Assembly (NCBI RefSeq): GCF_014646235.1
Contig: NZ_BMNB01000041.1
Location: 1 to 45,885 of the forward strand
Reading direction: 5' to 3'
DNA from: Micromonospora sonchi
GTDB taxonomy: Bacteria; Actinomycetota; Actinomycetes; Mycobacteriales; Micromonosporaceae
DNA length: 45,885 nt
The notes under the pieces were generated by a model. The model did no database searches. It had not been told where the DNA came from and saw only the letters and a program-made list of their open reading frames with translations. A program made the translations under genes and the position numbers. How positions within the stretch are numbered: position 1 is the first letter of the stretch; every line of letters starts with the position of its first letter. Positions 1 through 8,820 of this stretch are shown here, piece by piece.

Positions 1-274
1 CCTTCTCGGGATCATGGTGTCTCAGCAACTCGATGATCACCTACGGGCCGCACCCGTCCTACATGGACCCCGATCCCACCCAAACTTCCAGCTCAACCCG
101 CCCTCAAGCGACTACGCAACAGCCCTGAGCCGGAGGTGCTGGCAAAAGCAGGCGGCGCATGCGGGGACCTACGTGACGACTTGCGACGCAGCGCTGCGGA
201 CGTCGATGGCGAAACGCTGGCGGCGGTTGCGGGTCTGCCGGGGTGGCGCACCCGGGCAGCCGCCACTCGGTACA

Positions 275-763
275 TCACAATCCCACGCCACCACCGCTGG
301 TCGGCTGGCCGCCCCGGATCATGCCGTGGTCCAGGTCGGGGTGAGGTATTGCCCACCAGAACACGATCGGCGTCCACAACATGGTGAGTCCCGCTACGCC
401 CAGCCAGGCCGGCACGATGGCGGCAAGCGGCGGGATGGCCCGGCCACCGATCAGCGGAACCCACCGTGGCACGACTTCGCCCCAAGGTTGTACGAGGCCC
501 AGAGTGAGCATGGCTGCCGCCTCGGTCAACACGCTGAGCGCGATCAGGTACAGCGGTCCCCATGCGGTAGGACCGACCAGGTAGCGCAGTCCCTGCTCGG
601 TGTAGCCGAGCGGGAATCCCAGTGCCAAACCGATCCGCCACAAGCCTGACGGCACCGCAACCAGGGCCGCCGTGTGCGCCGCCCAGCGGGCCCAACGCGG
701 CGTCGTGGTCGCCGTGCGCGTCGGCAGGTCAGGGGAAGTGACGGGTGGCGCGACGATTGCCAT
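275..763 (-). CDS. Multi-helix membrane protein, C-terminally shortened
   Basis: A 162-residue hydrophobic protein. I chose the ATG at 763 because AAAGGA sits just upstream and the MAIVAPPVTSPD leader is followed by the first hydrophobic stretch. Three to four membrane segments are visible, around residues 21-40, 52-80 and 105-130, with the motif TLGLVQPWGEVVPRW between helices 2 and 3. That motif and the IPHPD region recall an uncharacterised actinobacterial membrane family whose members, as I remember them, carry one more helix after 'WTP..FWW' and end in a basic tail. Here the reading frame instead ends in a Gly/Ser-rich stretch, so the last helix seems lost. The function is unknown. It is the last gene of a small leftward cluster (1392 to 275). 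I see nothing convincing in bases 1-274. Confidence 0.6.
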   Translation of the reverse strand: MAIVAPPVTSPDLPTRTATTTPRWARWAAHTAALVAVPSGLWRIGLALGFPLGYTEQGLRYLVGPTAWGPLYLIALSVLTEAAAMLTLGLVQPWGEVVPRWVPLIGGRAIPPLAAIVPAWLGVAGLTMLWTPIVFWWAIPHPDLDHGMIRGGQPTSGGGVGL

Positions 764-773
764 AAATGTCCTT

Positions 774-908
774 TTATCGGTTGCGCAAGGGCATATGCAC
801 CACAGCGTTGCCCAGGCCGCCGCCACTGCCCATCGCGGAACCGATCTGTACGCCCACCAGGGCCGCCGTGAACACTCATGCCACCAAGATCGCCGATTCG
901 GGCGCCAT
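774..908 (-). pseudogene. Small membrane protein split by an in-frame TGA
   Basis: An ATG at 908 has a strong ribosome site (GGGGAGG) and begins MAPESAILVA, but the next codon is TGA (876-878). The same frame continues without shift as VFTAALVGVQIGSAMGSG... to a TAA at 774-776. Read through, the two parts make one hydrophobic helix followed by a Gly-rich tail, 44 residues in all. This pattern fits a recent nonsense change in a tiny membrane-protein gene. Alternatively, the GTG directly after the TGA restarts a 33-residue product. The stop lies 10 bases before the next start at 763, so the piece belongs to the same transcription unit as the neighbouring membrane protein. The function is unknown. 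Confidence 0.45.
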
Positions 909-975
909 GACGCCTCCCCGCCCGAGGGGATTCGTCTCCCATCCAAGAGGGAGGTTCGAATTCTCGGGCAGCCCG

Positions 976-1392
976 TCAAAGCTCCCTTGCGCGCTGGTAC
1001 CACCATCGACCTGCCGCCCAGTCGGTCCACCACAAGGCAGGCAACGTTCGGCGCTTGAAGTCGTCATCAAGCGGGAAGATCACCCGTTCCAGATCCTTGC
1101 GCGCCCCACGTGACAGCTGTCGCAGAACGTCTTCGAGCAAGTCGCGGGCGTCTTCTGGCTCCAGGCCGGGGCTGCTGGCGCTTTGGCCGTCAAGGTATCG
1201 GCCAGGTTGCCGAAGCAGCGACCTGTACCTCTCCAACGCGTCGGCAATCGCATTGGGCCAGTAGTGCGCGGCCTCCACTCGCCGCACCGCAACGCGAGTC
1301 AACGCCGATACCCCCCGGACGCGGCGAACCGGATAACCGCGAGCAGGTTTCCAGCGCTCCTGCCTGAGGAATTTGGGCTTCCTACGCGGCAT
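976..1392 (-). CDS. Hypothetical protein, basic N-terminus
   Basis: A 138-residue soluble protein that I do not recognise. The ATG at 1392 is preceded by GAAAGGG at good spacing. Residues 1-30 are very basic (MPRRKPKFLRQERWKP). The middle (residues 40-100) is predicted helical with alternating acidic and Leu residues (EDARDLLEDVLRQL), and the C-terminus is Trp-rich (LPALWWTDWAAGRWWYQR). Codon positions look coding, with G/C in the third base. It heads a leftward group with the split micro-gene and the membrane protein. No motif points to an enzymatic role; a nucleic-acid-binding or adaptor role is only a guess from the charge. Confidence 0.65.
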   Translation of the reverse strand: MPRRKPKFLRQERWKPARGYPVRRVRGVSALTRVAVRRVEAAHYWPNAIADALERYRSLLRQPGRYLDGQSASSPGLEPEDARDLLEDVLRQLSRGARKDLERVIFPLDDDFKRRTLPALWWTDWAAGRWWYQRAREL

Positions 1393-1487
1393 AGCCCTTT
1401 CGTGGCGAGGTCATGCGACGAATGGTGCCACAGCGGTTGGGTCCGCACCATCGGCACCCATGCTCGTAACTGTGAGCGTACTATGCA

Positions 1488-1787
1488 ATGACGCAAGGTG
1501 CTGAGCGGTACGACGTGCACGAGGTAAGACTGTGCAGGTGCGCGGCGTGCGGCGGACATGTCTTCGGCGTTCGTGGTGATCTCGAGGAGCACGCAGCGAA
1601 GCGCATCTGTCACAGTTGCGGTGCGGAGCATTTCATCGCGGACAGCGGCCAGTATTGGAATGACGCCAGATCCGGCATCATGGTCCGCGAATGCGACGGG
1701 CACGGCGACTTTAGTCTCCGGACGGATATGGACAGGTCTCCACGAAATCAGCGGTCGGGACGTGGTCGGCCCACTGCTCGCGGGTGA
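1488..1787 (+). CDS. CxxC zinc-ribbon-like protein, probably truncated
   Basis: The first 75 residues look like a small two-CxxC protein: CRCAACGG at about residues 16-23 and CHSCG at 41-45, followed by FIADSGQYWNDA. From memory, actinobacterial relatives continue with a third Cys pair and a further half-domain of about 50 residues. Here the frame runs from RECDGHGDFSL straight into a basic, low-complexity tail that lies over the 3' end of the oppositely oriented caspase/STAND gene, a 77-base tail-to-tail overlap. I infer that the 3' half was lost when the neighbouring operon arrived or the region rearranged near base 1715. It may still be translated, but it is likely non-functional. Confidence 0.5.
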   Translation: MTQGAERYDVHEVRLCRCAACGGHVFGVRGDLEEHAAKRICHSCGAEHFIADSGQYWNDARSGIMVRECDGHGDFSLRTDMDRSPRNQRSGRGRPTARG

Positions 1788-4700
1788 GGCCACCGCCCGC
1801 CACCCGGCAGGCCATGCCAACGGTGTCGGTCGCGATCTCGGGATGGTCGCCGATGTCCACGACATAGGCAGATCCCCCGCTGGATAGGATCATCGTCCGT
1901 CCCTGCGGGCCGCCTAGCACCACGTCGTTGACTGCCGCACTGAAACGGCCGAACGTGAGCGCGGAATGCGGCCGACCTGGGTCGGCAACGCTCCACAGTC
2001 GCACCGTGCCGTCCACTCCCGCACCCGCCAGCAGCTCGCCTTCGGGATGGTAAGCGAGTCGCTTGAACTGTGGCATGTCGCCCCCGACCGGCTCGATCTC
2101 ACCCTGCAAGCGTGCGCTCCCGGCGTGATCCGCGTCCCACAGGTCCACACCACCGTCTGCTTTGGTTCCGACAACAGCAGTGGTGGCCGCGACCGTGCTG
2201 CCACTTGGGGAAAACGCCACCTGCGTGCGCGAGTAGGAGTGGTCGCCGGAGAGGAGGGTTTCCTTTCCGGAGGCAAAGTCCCAGAGCAAGAGCCTCGCGC
2301 CCGCGAGCAGAAGCCTACGGCCGTCCGGGGCGAAGGTGATGTCAACCGCAGGGAATTCGGATTCGTCATAAGATGCGGTGAGGACAGGCAGAGCAGGGTT
2401 GGACACATCCCAGACCCGCACCTGTTCCACCTCGTTTACGGCGAGCAGCGGCGCATTGGGGGCGAAGGCCAGCATGGTCCAAATGGACTGGTCATCGCCG
2501 ATCAACGAGCCTTTAATCTGTGGACGAGCCCGGTCGGAAACGTCCCAGAGAGTGACCGTACCGCCGTGGTTCACTGTCGCGAGCAGAGTGCCATCGGAGC
2601 TGAAGGCGACATCGGAGATGCTATCACTCAAGCCGATGACGGTACGGCCATCGACGGTGGGGAACTCGTCCTCGACAGGGTTTTCCACCTTGGCGAGCAA
2701 GCGTGGCTTGGCAGGATCGGACAGATCCCACAGGCCGATCCACTCGCGTATAGCGACGGCGAGGGTCGTGCGGTCCGGCGCGAGCGCCAAAAGGTGCGCG
2801 TTCGGTATCACGTCCAGGAGCTTCGACTGGTCAACGTCGGTCATGTCCCAGCGGATGAGCTCATCGAAGGCCACCGAGACCAGCGAGCGGCCGTCTGCGC
2901 TGAACCTTGCGGCATACACGAACGACGTGTGCCCGGTCAGCCGAGCCTCCGCAGTCATCTCACGCGGGTCGGCGACATTCCACAAGATGACGCTGTTGTC
3001 CCAGCTTCCGCTGGCCAGGTGCCGGCCGTCTGAGGAGAAGTCGAGGGAGGCGACGAGATCCGCGTGAGCTGTCGCCTCGTCGAGGACCTTCGGATCCCGG
3101 GTCGAGCGTAGGTCAATCAGTTTGACCACGCGTTCATCGCTCGCCGCCAGCAGTTCGCCGTCCGGGCTGAATGCCAATTCCCCGCCGGCGTCCTTCACCA
3201 AGCCGCCGGGCCGGGGTTTACGGGGATTCGACAGGTCCCACGGACGCAGGTCCCCGTAGTTGTCTGCGGTGACCAGCAGGCGGCCGTCCGGGCTGAACAC
3301 GACCAGGTCGCGCTGCACCAAGTTGAGGTCACTCGGTGCCTCGACAACGGAGAGCCTCCGGGGGCCGGCCGGGCTCCGGACGTCCCACAGGGTGAGCACG
3401 CCGGGCCCGATGGCCTGGGACCAGCCGGTGGCCGCCACTATGGCTCCGTCAGGGCTCACGGCGACGGACGCCGGTCTGTCGGGCTGTTCGCCGCCATTGT
3501 CCGTCCGCAGTGTCGCCACATGACGCGCCGGCCCATCCCGCGACAGGCCCGCGAGGTCCCACAGTCGCACCTCGTCTTCACCGCATGTGGCTACGAGCAT
3601 CCGATCGTCGGGTCCCCCGAAGGCTACGCTGCTACTCACCCCGGCCTTCGAGGGACAGGGCACCCGTGCCGCTGCGGTGTGAGGAACGGTCGAGCGGCTG
3701 ATGTCCCAGAGTGCCAGCTCCTCACCGCTCGCTGCGGCTAGCATCCGCCCACCGGCGTCGAGCACCGGATCGGTCAGCGCCGCAGGCAGCTTGGAGATGC
3801 CGCGGAACGCGGTGCCTGCCAGGGTTTCGTAGAGCACTCGGCGGGTGTCCGCGCTAGGGCGCAGAGTATGCGCGGCGAGGCTGAGCCGCAGTGCGGTGCG
3901 GGGGTCGGTCGAAGCGAGGCTGCCGGCCTCGGTCAGGAGCGAGCGAGCGGTGACGACCCGCTGTTGCGCCTCGGCGTTGCGCTGTTGCCGCACGGCGGTG
4001 ACGGCTGCGACGATCGTGAGACACAGAGCGACGGCTACTGCGGCCAGCGCTCGTTTCAGTGTCTTGGTCCGGCGCTGCTCGCGACGCAGTTCGCTCGTCT
4101 CCGCAGCCTGCCCGGCCACGAGGAAATCTCGTTCCTTCGCGGGCAGTTCTGACTGCTCGGCGATTTCGGCGGCCGCCTGAAGCCGGCTTCCTCGGTAGAG
4201 GAAGGCGGCGTCGCGGCCCGCAGTGTCCCACTCCTCGGCTGCGGCGCTCAACTGCTGCCGCAGCAGCAGGTCGGCGGAGTCCTCCTCGATCCACCGCTGC
4301 AGCGGCCACGCCCGCAGTAGCGCCTCGTGCGCGATCTGTACCGTGTCTCGGTCGGCCGTCAACAGGCGTCTGTCTGCCAGCTGTTCGCGGATTCCGCTAG
4401 ACCCGGCAGGCAGGGTGGTGACCGGGACCCGGTGCCGTATGACGGCGGGTCCGCCGCCCGGGGGGAGATGGACCAGTCGCAGCAGCAACTCCCGCATCAT
4501 CGCCCGTGCGTCGCCGTCCAACGCGTCGTAGCAGTGCTGGGTCGTAGTGGCCACCGAACGCCAGATGCCGCCCGTGGCCTGGTATCCGGCCAGGGTGAGC
4601 CTGGCCCCGATACGGCCGCGCCATGTCTCCCGCAACGCATGGGCCAGGAAGGGCAGTGCCGCCGCGTCGTGGGCGTCGCGCCCCGACCGCAGATCGTGCA

Positions 4701-6141
4701 GCAGCAGGTCGGTCAACCCCCGCTCGACGGTCAGTCCGACGGCTGCCGCCGGGCCCTCAACGGCGACGCGCAGTTCCCGTTCGCGCAGCGGGGGGACGGT
4801 GAGTTGAGCCAGTGCCAGCGCACTTTCGAGCTCGGGGTGTTCCAGACAGCTTCCGTAGTGGTCGGCGCGTAGGGCGAGGACGACACGGGGCCGGGAGCCG
4901 GATCTGTTCTGGGTGATCAGGGAGAGGAAGGCGGAACGTTCGTCGGGTGTCTGACAGCGGGTGAATATCTCCTCGAACTGATCGATTACCAGTAGCCCGC
5001 AGGCGGGCCGCTCATTCCGTGGCGCCGGGAAACACCCGCGTTCCAGTACGGCCTGCACCTCGTGCGTGTCCCGCCCGGTGGCCCGCGCCCACGCCTCGGC
5101 CAGGGTGCGCATCGGATGCGGTCCGGGCGCCGGAACCAGCAGCGCGGGCCCGAGCCTGGAGGCACGGGCATCGAGCCCGGCGAGCAGGCCGGCCCGCAGC
5201 ACGGAGGACTTGCCTGCCCCGGAGGCGCCGACCAGCACCACCGGGGCACCGTCCGGCGCGTCCTCGATCATCTCGAAGAGGCGCGAGGTGACCTCCTCCC
5301 GTCCGAAGAAGTGCGCACTATCCTCGGTGCGGTAGGGCTGCATACCCGGGTATGGGCACGGCAGGTCGGCCGGCCCTTCGCTCTTCTCGTCGGTCAGACC
5401 GGCCGGGTAGGCGCGGTTGCGCGCGAGCACGACCGATCCCAGTGTGCCTTCGCTCTGTCTGGCGGGACTGACACGCCCGTCGTCAGCGAACTCCGCGTCA
5501 AGAGCGGCGTGTAGTCGGTCGGCGGTCAGCCACAGTGGTCCGGCCGGGTCACCGGCGTTGAGGAGTCGGAGCAGCCGTCCGGTGAACAGGGTATGTCGTT
5601 CGCCCTCCGGGGCGAACGACAGCGCGTAGTGCGAGGCCGATGTGAGCAGGAAGCTGCCCGGGGGCCGCGAGGAGGCGAAGGGCCCGCGTACTCCGCCCGC
5701 CGCGAGCGGAGCGACCGCGCGGCCGGAAAAGCAGCAGTCGAGAACGACCAGGCTGCCGTTGCGCGTTTCGCCCAGGAGATCACGGATGGTGCGATACGGA
5801 ATTGACTGCGCGACGTGCCGGGTGGACCGGCTGGCCCGGGTGGCGAGGTAGAGGTCATCGCGCGGACCGAGCAGGCCGTGCCCGGCGTAGTAGAAGAGTA
5901 CAGGTCCGTCACCCGCGGCTGCCGCCTCCTCGACCGCGTTGATCACCTCGACGGCGTGGGCGTTAGCCGGTACGCGCACGACATGGTCGGGAGCCATACC
6001 GCACACTTCGATCAGCGTGTCACGCAGATCGTCGAGTGTCGTGTCGACGGACGGCAGATCGGGCAGTTCCGACCTGCGGACGTGGCCCCCGGTGCCGTAC
6101 AGGACCGCTCGGGTGCCCGGGGCCGCGAGACCACCCGTCAC
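1711..6141 (-). CDS. Caspase-like protease / nSTAND1 NTPase / TM / WD40 protein
   Basis: A 1476-residue multidomain conflict protein. Residues 8-240 form a caspase-like (peptidase C14) domain with the His of YYAGHG (His88) and the Cys of VVLDCCFSG (Cys137). Residues 263-620 form an nSTAND1-type P-loop domain: PYPGMQPY entry motif, FFGREE, Walker A GASGAGKSS (Lys311), and Walker B with LLVIDQFEEIF (Asp387). A helix-rich linker leads to one membrane segment (about 697-717). About 13 WD40 blades follow, shown by repeated LWD/VWD endings up to the C-terminus. Known proteins of this architecture are thought to sense invaders through the repeats, oligomerise through STAND and activate the protease to kill the cell. 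The GTG start at 6141 overlaps the EACC1 stop by 4 bases (GTGA), so the two are translationally coupled. All catalytic residues appear intact. Confidence 0.93.
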   Translation of the reverse strand: MTGGLAAPGTRAVLYGTGGHVRRSELPDLPSVDTTLDDLRDTLIEVCGMAPDHVVRVPANAHAVEVINAVEEAAAAGDGPVLFYYAGHGLLGPRDDLYLATRASRSTRHVAQSIPYRTIRDLLGETRNGSLVVLDCCFSGRAVAPLAAGGVRGPFASSRPPGSFLLTSASHYALSFAPEGERHTLFTGRLLRLLNAGDPAGPLWLTADRLHAALDAEFADDGRVSPARQSEGTLGSVVLARNRAYPAGLTDEKSEGPADLPCPYPGMQPYRTEDSAHFFGREEVTSRLFEMIEDAPDGAPVVLVGASGAGKSSVLRAGLLAGLDARASRLGPALLVPAPGPHPMRTLAEAWARATGRDTHEVQAVLERGCFPAPRNERPACGLLVIDQFEEIFTRCQTPDERSAFLSLITQNRSGSRPRVVLALRADHYGSCLEHPELESALALAQLTVPPLRERELRVAVEGPAAAVGLTVERGLTDLLLHDLRSGRDAHDAAALPFLAHALRETWRGRIGARLTLAGYQATGGIWRSVATTTQHCYDALDGDARAMMRELLLRLVHLPPGGGPAVIRHRVPVTTLPAGSSGIREQLADRRLLTADRDTVQIAHEALLRAWPLQRWIEEDSADLLLRQQLSAAAEEWDTAGRDAAFLYRGSRLQAAAEIAEQSELPAKERDFLVAGQAAETSELRREQRRTKTLKRALAAVAVALCLTIVAAVTAVRQQRNAEAQQRVVTARSLLTEAGSLASTDPRTALRLSLAAHTLRPSADTRRVLYETLAGTAFRGISKLPAALTDPVLDAGGRMLAAASGEELALWDISRSTVPHTAAARVPCPSKAGVSSSVAFGGPDDRMLVATCGEDEVRLWDLAGLSRDGPARHVATLRTDNGGEQPDRPASVAVSPDGAIVAATGWSQAIGPGVLTLWDVRSPAGPRRLSVVEAPSDLNLVQRDLVVFSPDGRLLVTADNYGDLRPWDLSNPRKPRPGGLVKDAGGELAFSPDGELLAASDERVVKLIDLRSTRDPKVLDEATAHADLVASLDFSSDGRHLASGSWDNSVILWNVADPREMTAEARLTGHTSFVYAARFSADGRSLVSVAFDELIRWDMTDVDQSKLLDVIPNAHLLALAPDRTTLAVAIREWIGLWDLSDPAKPRLLAKVENPVEDEFPTVDGRTVIGLSDSISDVAFSSDGTLLATVNHGGTVTLWDVSDRARPQIKGSLIGDDQSIWTMLAFAPNAPLLAVNEVEQVRVWDVSNPALPVLTASYDESEFPAVDITFAPDGRRLLLAGARLLLWDFASGKETLLSGDHSYSRTQVAFSPSGSTVAATTAVVGTKADGGVDLWDADHAGSARLQGEIEPVGGDMPQFKRLAYHPEGELLAGAGVDGTVRLWSVADPGRPHSALTFGRFSAAVNDVVLGGPQGRTMILSSGGSAYVVDIGDHPEIATDTVGMACRVAGGGLTREQWADHVPTADFVETCPYPSGD

Positions 6142-6539
6142 GTCGTCCGGGATTCCGGTGACTTCTCGTCGTCCTGCGGCGGGCGGACCAAGCGCTCGGC
6201 GAGGTCGGCTGCCTCCTGCGGGCTCAACGCGCGGGCCTGGCGAGAGGAGAGGGTGATCTGAGTGCCGTCAGGCCGAGTCACACTGATCGTGTAGTTGCTG
6301 CGACGGGTCTGCACCCAGGCCACCAGGGCTCCTGCGAAGACTGCGGCGACTCCGCCGGGCTCCAGCACCGCCAGCAGCGCGTCGGCCGTCGACCCCATGA
6401 CCCCGGACGGGACCTCGTCCCGTTGCGCGCGCTCGATGCGTCCCCTCAACTGCGGCACGTCCGTCAGCCACTTCCCGAGGTCCGCAGCGACTTCGGCCGC
6501 GCCACTCTCATCGCCGCATACCGTCACCAGAAGCCGCAC
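6138..6539 (-). CDS. Effector-associated constant component EACC1
   Basis: A 133-residue protein matching the EACC1 family. It has an N-terminal strand (VRLLVTV), a helix with LGKWLTDVPQLRGRI, a Gly-bordered hydrophobic helix (LEPGGVAAVFAGALVAWVQTRRS, about residues 59-81), and a closing beta pair with TISVTRPDGTQITLS. EACC1 was described as a constant small partner of varied effectors, often caspase or trypsin-like proteins with STAND NTPases, in multicellular actinobacteria, and is proposed to assemble with them at the membrane. The GTG at 6539 is chosen because GGGGGAA precedes it and the family fold starts there; an upstream extension would be low-complexity. The 268 bases upstream (6540-6807) hold no gene that I see and presumably the operon promoter. 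Confidence 0.88.
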   Translation of the reverse strand: MRLLVTVCGDESGAAEVAADLGKWLTDVPQLRGRIERAQRDEVPSGVMGSTADALLAVLEPGGVAAVFAGALVAWVQTRRSNYTISVTRPDGTQITLSSRQARALSPQEAADLAERLVRPPQDDEKSPESRTT

Positions 6540-6807
6540 GATTCCCCCGAGGTCTGATGTCTCCTGCGAGCGGCAGACGCGCCCAAGGCCAAGCCGCCCT
6601 CCTCGCCCTGCCAACAGCATGCCGAACGCGAACCACGTACGGCACATCTTTGTCGGCAAGGTTACCGGCTCTACCGTGGACGGTGTGGTGCTGGGGACGA
6701 CACCCAGGGTTGCTTGAGCTCCGGCGAGAGCGGCTCGATGGCGCGAGTCATTGCTTCGATGCTGGGCCCGGCGAGACCGGGCTTCGGTGCGAAGACTAGC
6801 TGGTAGC

Positions 6808-8721
6808 TCAGCGCGAGTCCCCGTCGGGTCGTAGTGATCCCCGGGCCAGGCCTTCGGCGGTGAGCTGCACCAGTTCCGCGCCGAGCAGCGCCGCCTGTCG
6901 GACCGCTGACTCGAACGTGTCCAGCCGCTGGAACGCCGCACCGTACACCCGCTGCTCGTCTGGCGGCAGCCGGCGTACCTGAGCGCGGCGGACGTCGAAG
7001 CGCAACGTGCCGGACAGGCTCGACGCCTGCTTCTCGTTGGTCGAGGTGCGCAGCTGCCCGGCCAGGAACCACGGATCCAGCGCCGCCGGGTTGGGGCGCA
7101 GCAGGTAGAGGTTGCGCCCCAGCAGGGCACCCTCGGCGGTGACCACCCGGGCGGTGAGCTGCCGGGCGACCATCGGGACCACCACGTCACCGACGGCGAG
7201 CGGAATCTGCTGGCCGAGCCGGCCGTCGTCGTGGCCGGAGGGTGGTTCCCCGTCGAGCACGTCCTGCACGGTCAGCACCGGCGGCCCGCCCGCGACCGGC
7301 CCGACGCTCTCGGGTGCTGCGGCGCGGATCGGGCCGAGCAGGTGCAGCGCGCCGGAGCGGACCAGCTCCCCCACCGTCAGGAACTCCCCGTCCGGCCCGT
7401 CGGGCGCGGGCGTGACCCGGGGCATCAGCGCCGGCAGGTCGCCGACGACGGCGGCCAGCCGCTCTCTGGTGCGTACCACCTGCTCTCCGGTGGCCTCGCC
7501 CGCGACGGCGGGTTGCCGGCGCGCGGGGGTGAGGTCGACCTCCTCGTCCAACAGTTCGATGGTCGGCATCGCGCGGGCGAAGCCGGCCTGGTCGACGTCG
7601 GCATCGGCGCTGAAGCTCCACCAGGCGGCGAGCACGCGCGGGGCGGTAGCGGCCAGGTCGCCGGCGGCGGCGTCGACCAGCAGCGTCCGCGCCGGTGGTG
7701 GTGCGTCGGGCGCGGGCCGCCGCAGCACCCACAGATGCAGGGGTACGCCGTGCGGCGCGGCCACCCCCGCCGGTAGCGCGATCACCGCACGTAACGCGCC
7801 ACGGCGCAGCAGCTCGGCGCGGATCCGCCGGCCGGCGCGGCGGCTGGCCACCGTGGGTGGCATCAGGAGTACGGCGTGCCCACCGACCCGCAGGTGGGCC
7901 AGGGCGTGCTGGACCCAGGCCAACTCCGGTTCGGTACGCGGAGTGCTGCCCACGATCCATCGTGGATCGTGGCCGAGTTCGTCGTCGCCCCAGTTGGTGG
8001 CGCCGAACGGCGGGTGGCAGAGCACGGCGTCGAAGGTGCGGCCGCTGAACTCGTCGACGCGCAGCGAGTCGCCGGGGCTCACCTCGCCGGGCACCTCGCG
8101 CAGGGCCAGCCAGAGTCCGGCGAGCCGGGCCAGGTCCCCGTCGAGTTCCTGCCCGTACGCCGAGGTGCAGCCGGCGCGCACGGCGGCGCGCAGCAGGGCG
8201 CCGGAGCCGGCGGCCGGGTCCAGCACGGCGCCGCCGCCGACGCCGGCCAGCCCGACCATCAGGTCGGCGAGGTCGTCGGGGGTGGCGAAGGGGCGGCCTG
8301 GGCCGGGGGCGGAGAAGCGTTGCCACAACTCGTCGAACGCGCCCTGCGGGCCGAGTTCGTCGGCGAGCGCGTCGAGGTCGGGCAGCAGTGGCGCCAGGTG
8401 AGGTTCGGCCGGGCGGCGGGGGCGTTGACCGCGTTGCCGGGCCAGCAGCAGCGCGCCGACGGCGGCGAGGCCGGCGGCCGGGGAGTCGCTGGACGGCGCG
8501 AGGCGGCGCCAGAGCCGGTCGGCGGTGCCCAGCTCGGGGAGCTTGCCCTGGGCGCGTAGCCACTGCTCGACCTGGGTCAGGTCGAACTCGGGGCTGGCCG
8601 CTGTGCCGCCCACCGGCGCGGGGAAGTCGGGGTGCCGTTTGCGCCAGTTGCTGACCGCGGCCCGGCCGACCCCGGCGAGCCGGGCGATCTCCGCCGCCGT
8701 GATGGTCGGTGTCTCCTGCAC
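6808..8721 (-). CDS. HTH-containing N-6 adenine DNA methylase
   Basis: A 637-residue protein. Residues 7-58 form a MerR/excisionase-like helix-turn-helix (ITAAEIARLAGVGRAAVSNW). The central part is a gamma-type amino-methyltransferase: motif I VLDPAAGSGALL and motif IV LCHPPFGATNWG. The C-terminal part resembles a type I specificity-like target recognition region (LTVQDVLDGE... PMVARQLTARVV). Motif IV has His where adenine methylases usually have Asn (NPPF/Y). I recall the same HPPF in streptomycete relatives, so this is probably a family trait. No restriction gene lies nearby, so it is an orphan methylase, perhaps epigenetic or a remnant of a defence locus. The start is a GTG with no clear upstream Shine-Dalgarno; AGGAG lies just inside. 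The gene diverges from the lipoprotein gene. Confidence 0.88.
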   Translation of the reverse strand: MQETPTITAAEIARLAGVGRAAVSNWRKRHPDFPAPVGGTAASPEFDLTQVEQWLRAQGKLPELGTADRLWRRLAPSSDSPAAGLAAVGALLLARQRGQRPRRPAEPHLAPLLPDLDALADELGPQGAFDELWQRFSAPGPGRPFATPDDLADLMVGLAGVGGGAVLDPAAGSGALLRAAVRAGCTSAYGQELDGDLARLAGLWLALREVPGEVSPGDSLRVDEFSGRTFDAVLCHPPFGATNWGDDELGHDPRWIVGSTPRTEPELAWVQHALAHLRVGGHAVLLMPPTVASRRAGRRIRAELLRRGALRAVIALPAGVAAPHGVPLHLWVLRRPAPDAPPPARTLLVDAAAGDLAATAPRVLAAWWSFSADADVDQAGFARAMPTIELLDEEVDLTPARRQPAVAGEATGEQVVRTRERLAAVVGDLPALMPRVTPAPDGPDGEFLTVGELVRSGALHLLGPIRAAAPESVGPVAGGPPVLTVQDVLDGEPPSGHDDGRLGQQIPLAVGDVVVPMVARQLTARVVTAEGALLGRNLYLLRPNPAALDPWFLAGQLRTSTNEKQASSLSGTLRFDVRRAQVRRLPPDEQRVYGAAFQRLDTFESAVRQAALLGAELVQLTAEGLARGSLRPDGDSR

Positions 8722-8740
8722 GTTCGGAGTGTGTCACACC

Positions 8741-8787
8741 TGTCAAGCATCATGTCCGTTGACACCATTCACAGATGATGCTCTCAT
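8741..8787. promoter_or_regulatory. Divergent promoter region, methylase / lipoprotein
   Basis: The 99 bases between the divergent starts hold two outward-facing TTGACA boxes as an inverted pair: TGTCAA at 8741-8746 and TTGACA at 8759-8764. Rightward, TTGACA is followed after 17 bases by TCTCAT (8782-8787), a plausible -35/-10 pair for the lipoprotein. A small palindrome GTGTCACAC lies at 8731-8739, next to the methylase start, and could be an operator. The leftward -10 is not convincing. Confidence 0.45.
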
Positions 8788-8820
8788 TGACGCCGCCACG
8801 TTCACATCAGGAGGACAACG

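Noticed and set aside
1966..3033. Long plus-strand open frame opposite the WD40 region
   Set aside because: Antisense shadow of the WD40 repeats; its composition mirrors the coding strand and it has no recognisable domain.
6808..8721. Type I restriction or BREX locus
   Set aside because: Only a methylase-like gene is present; no HsdR, PglZ or BrxC homologue is in the window.
7187..8746. 519-codon minus frame within the methylase
   Set aside because: Arg-rich alternative frame of the methylase gene.
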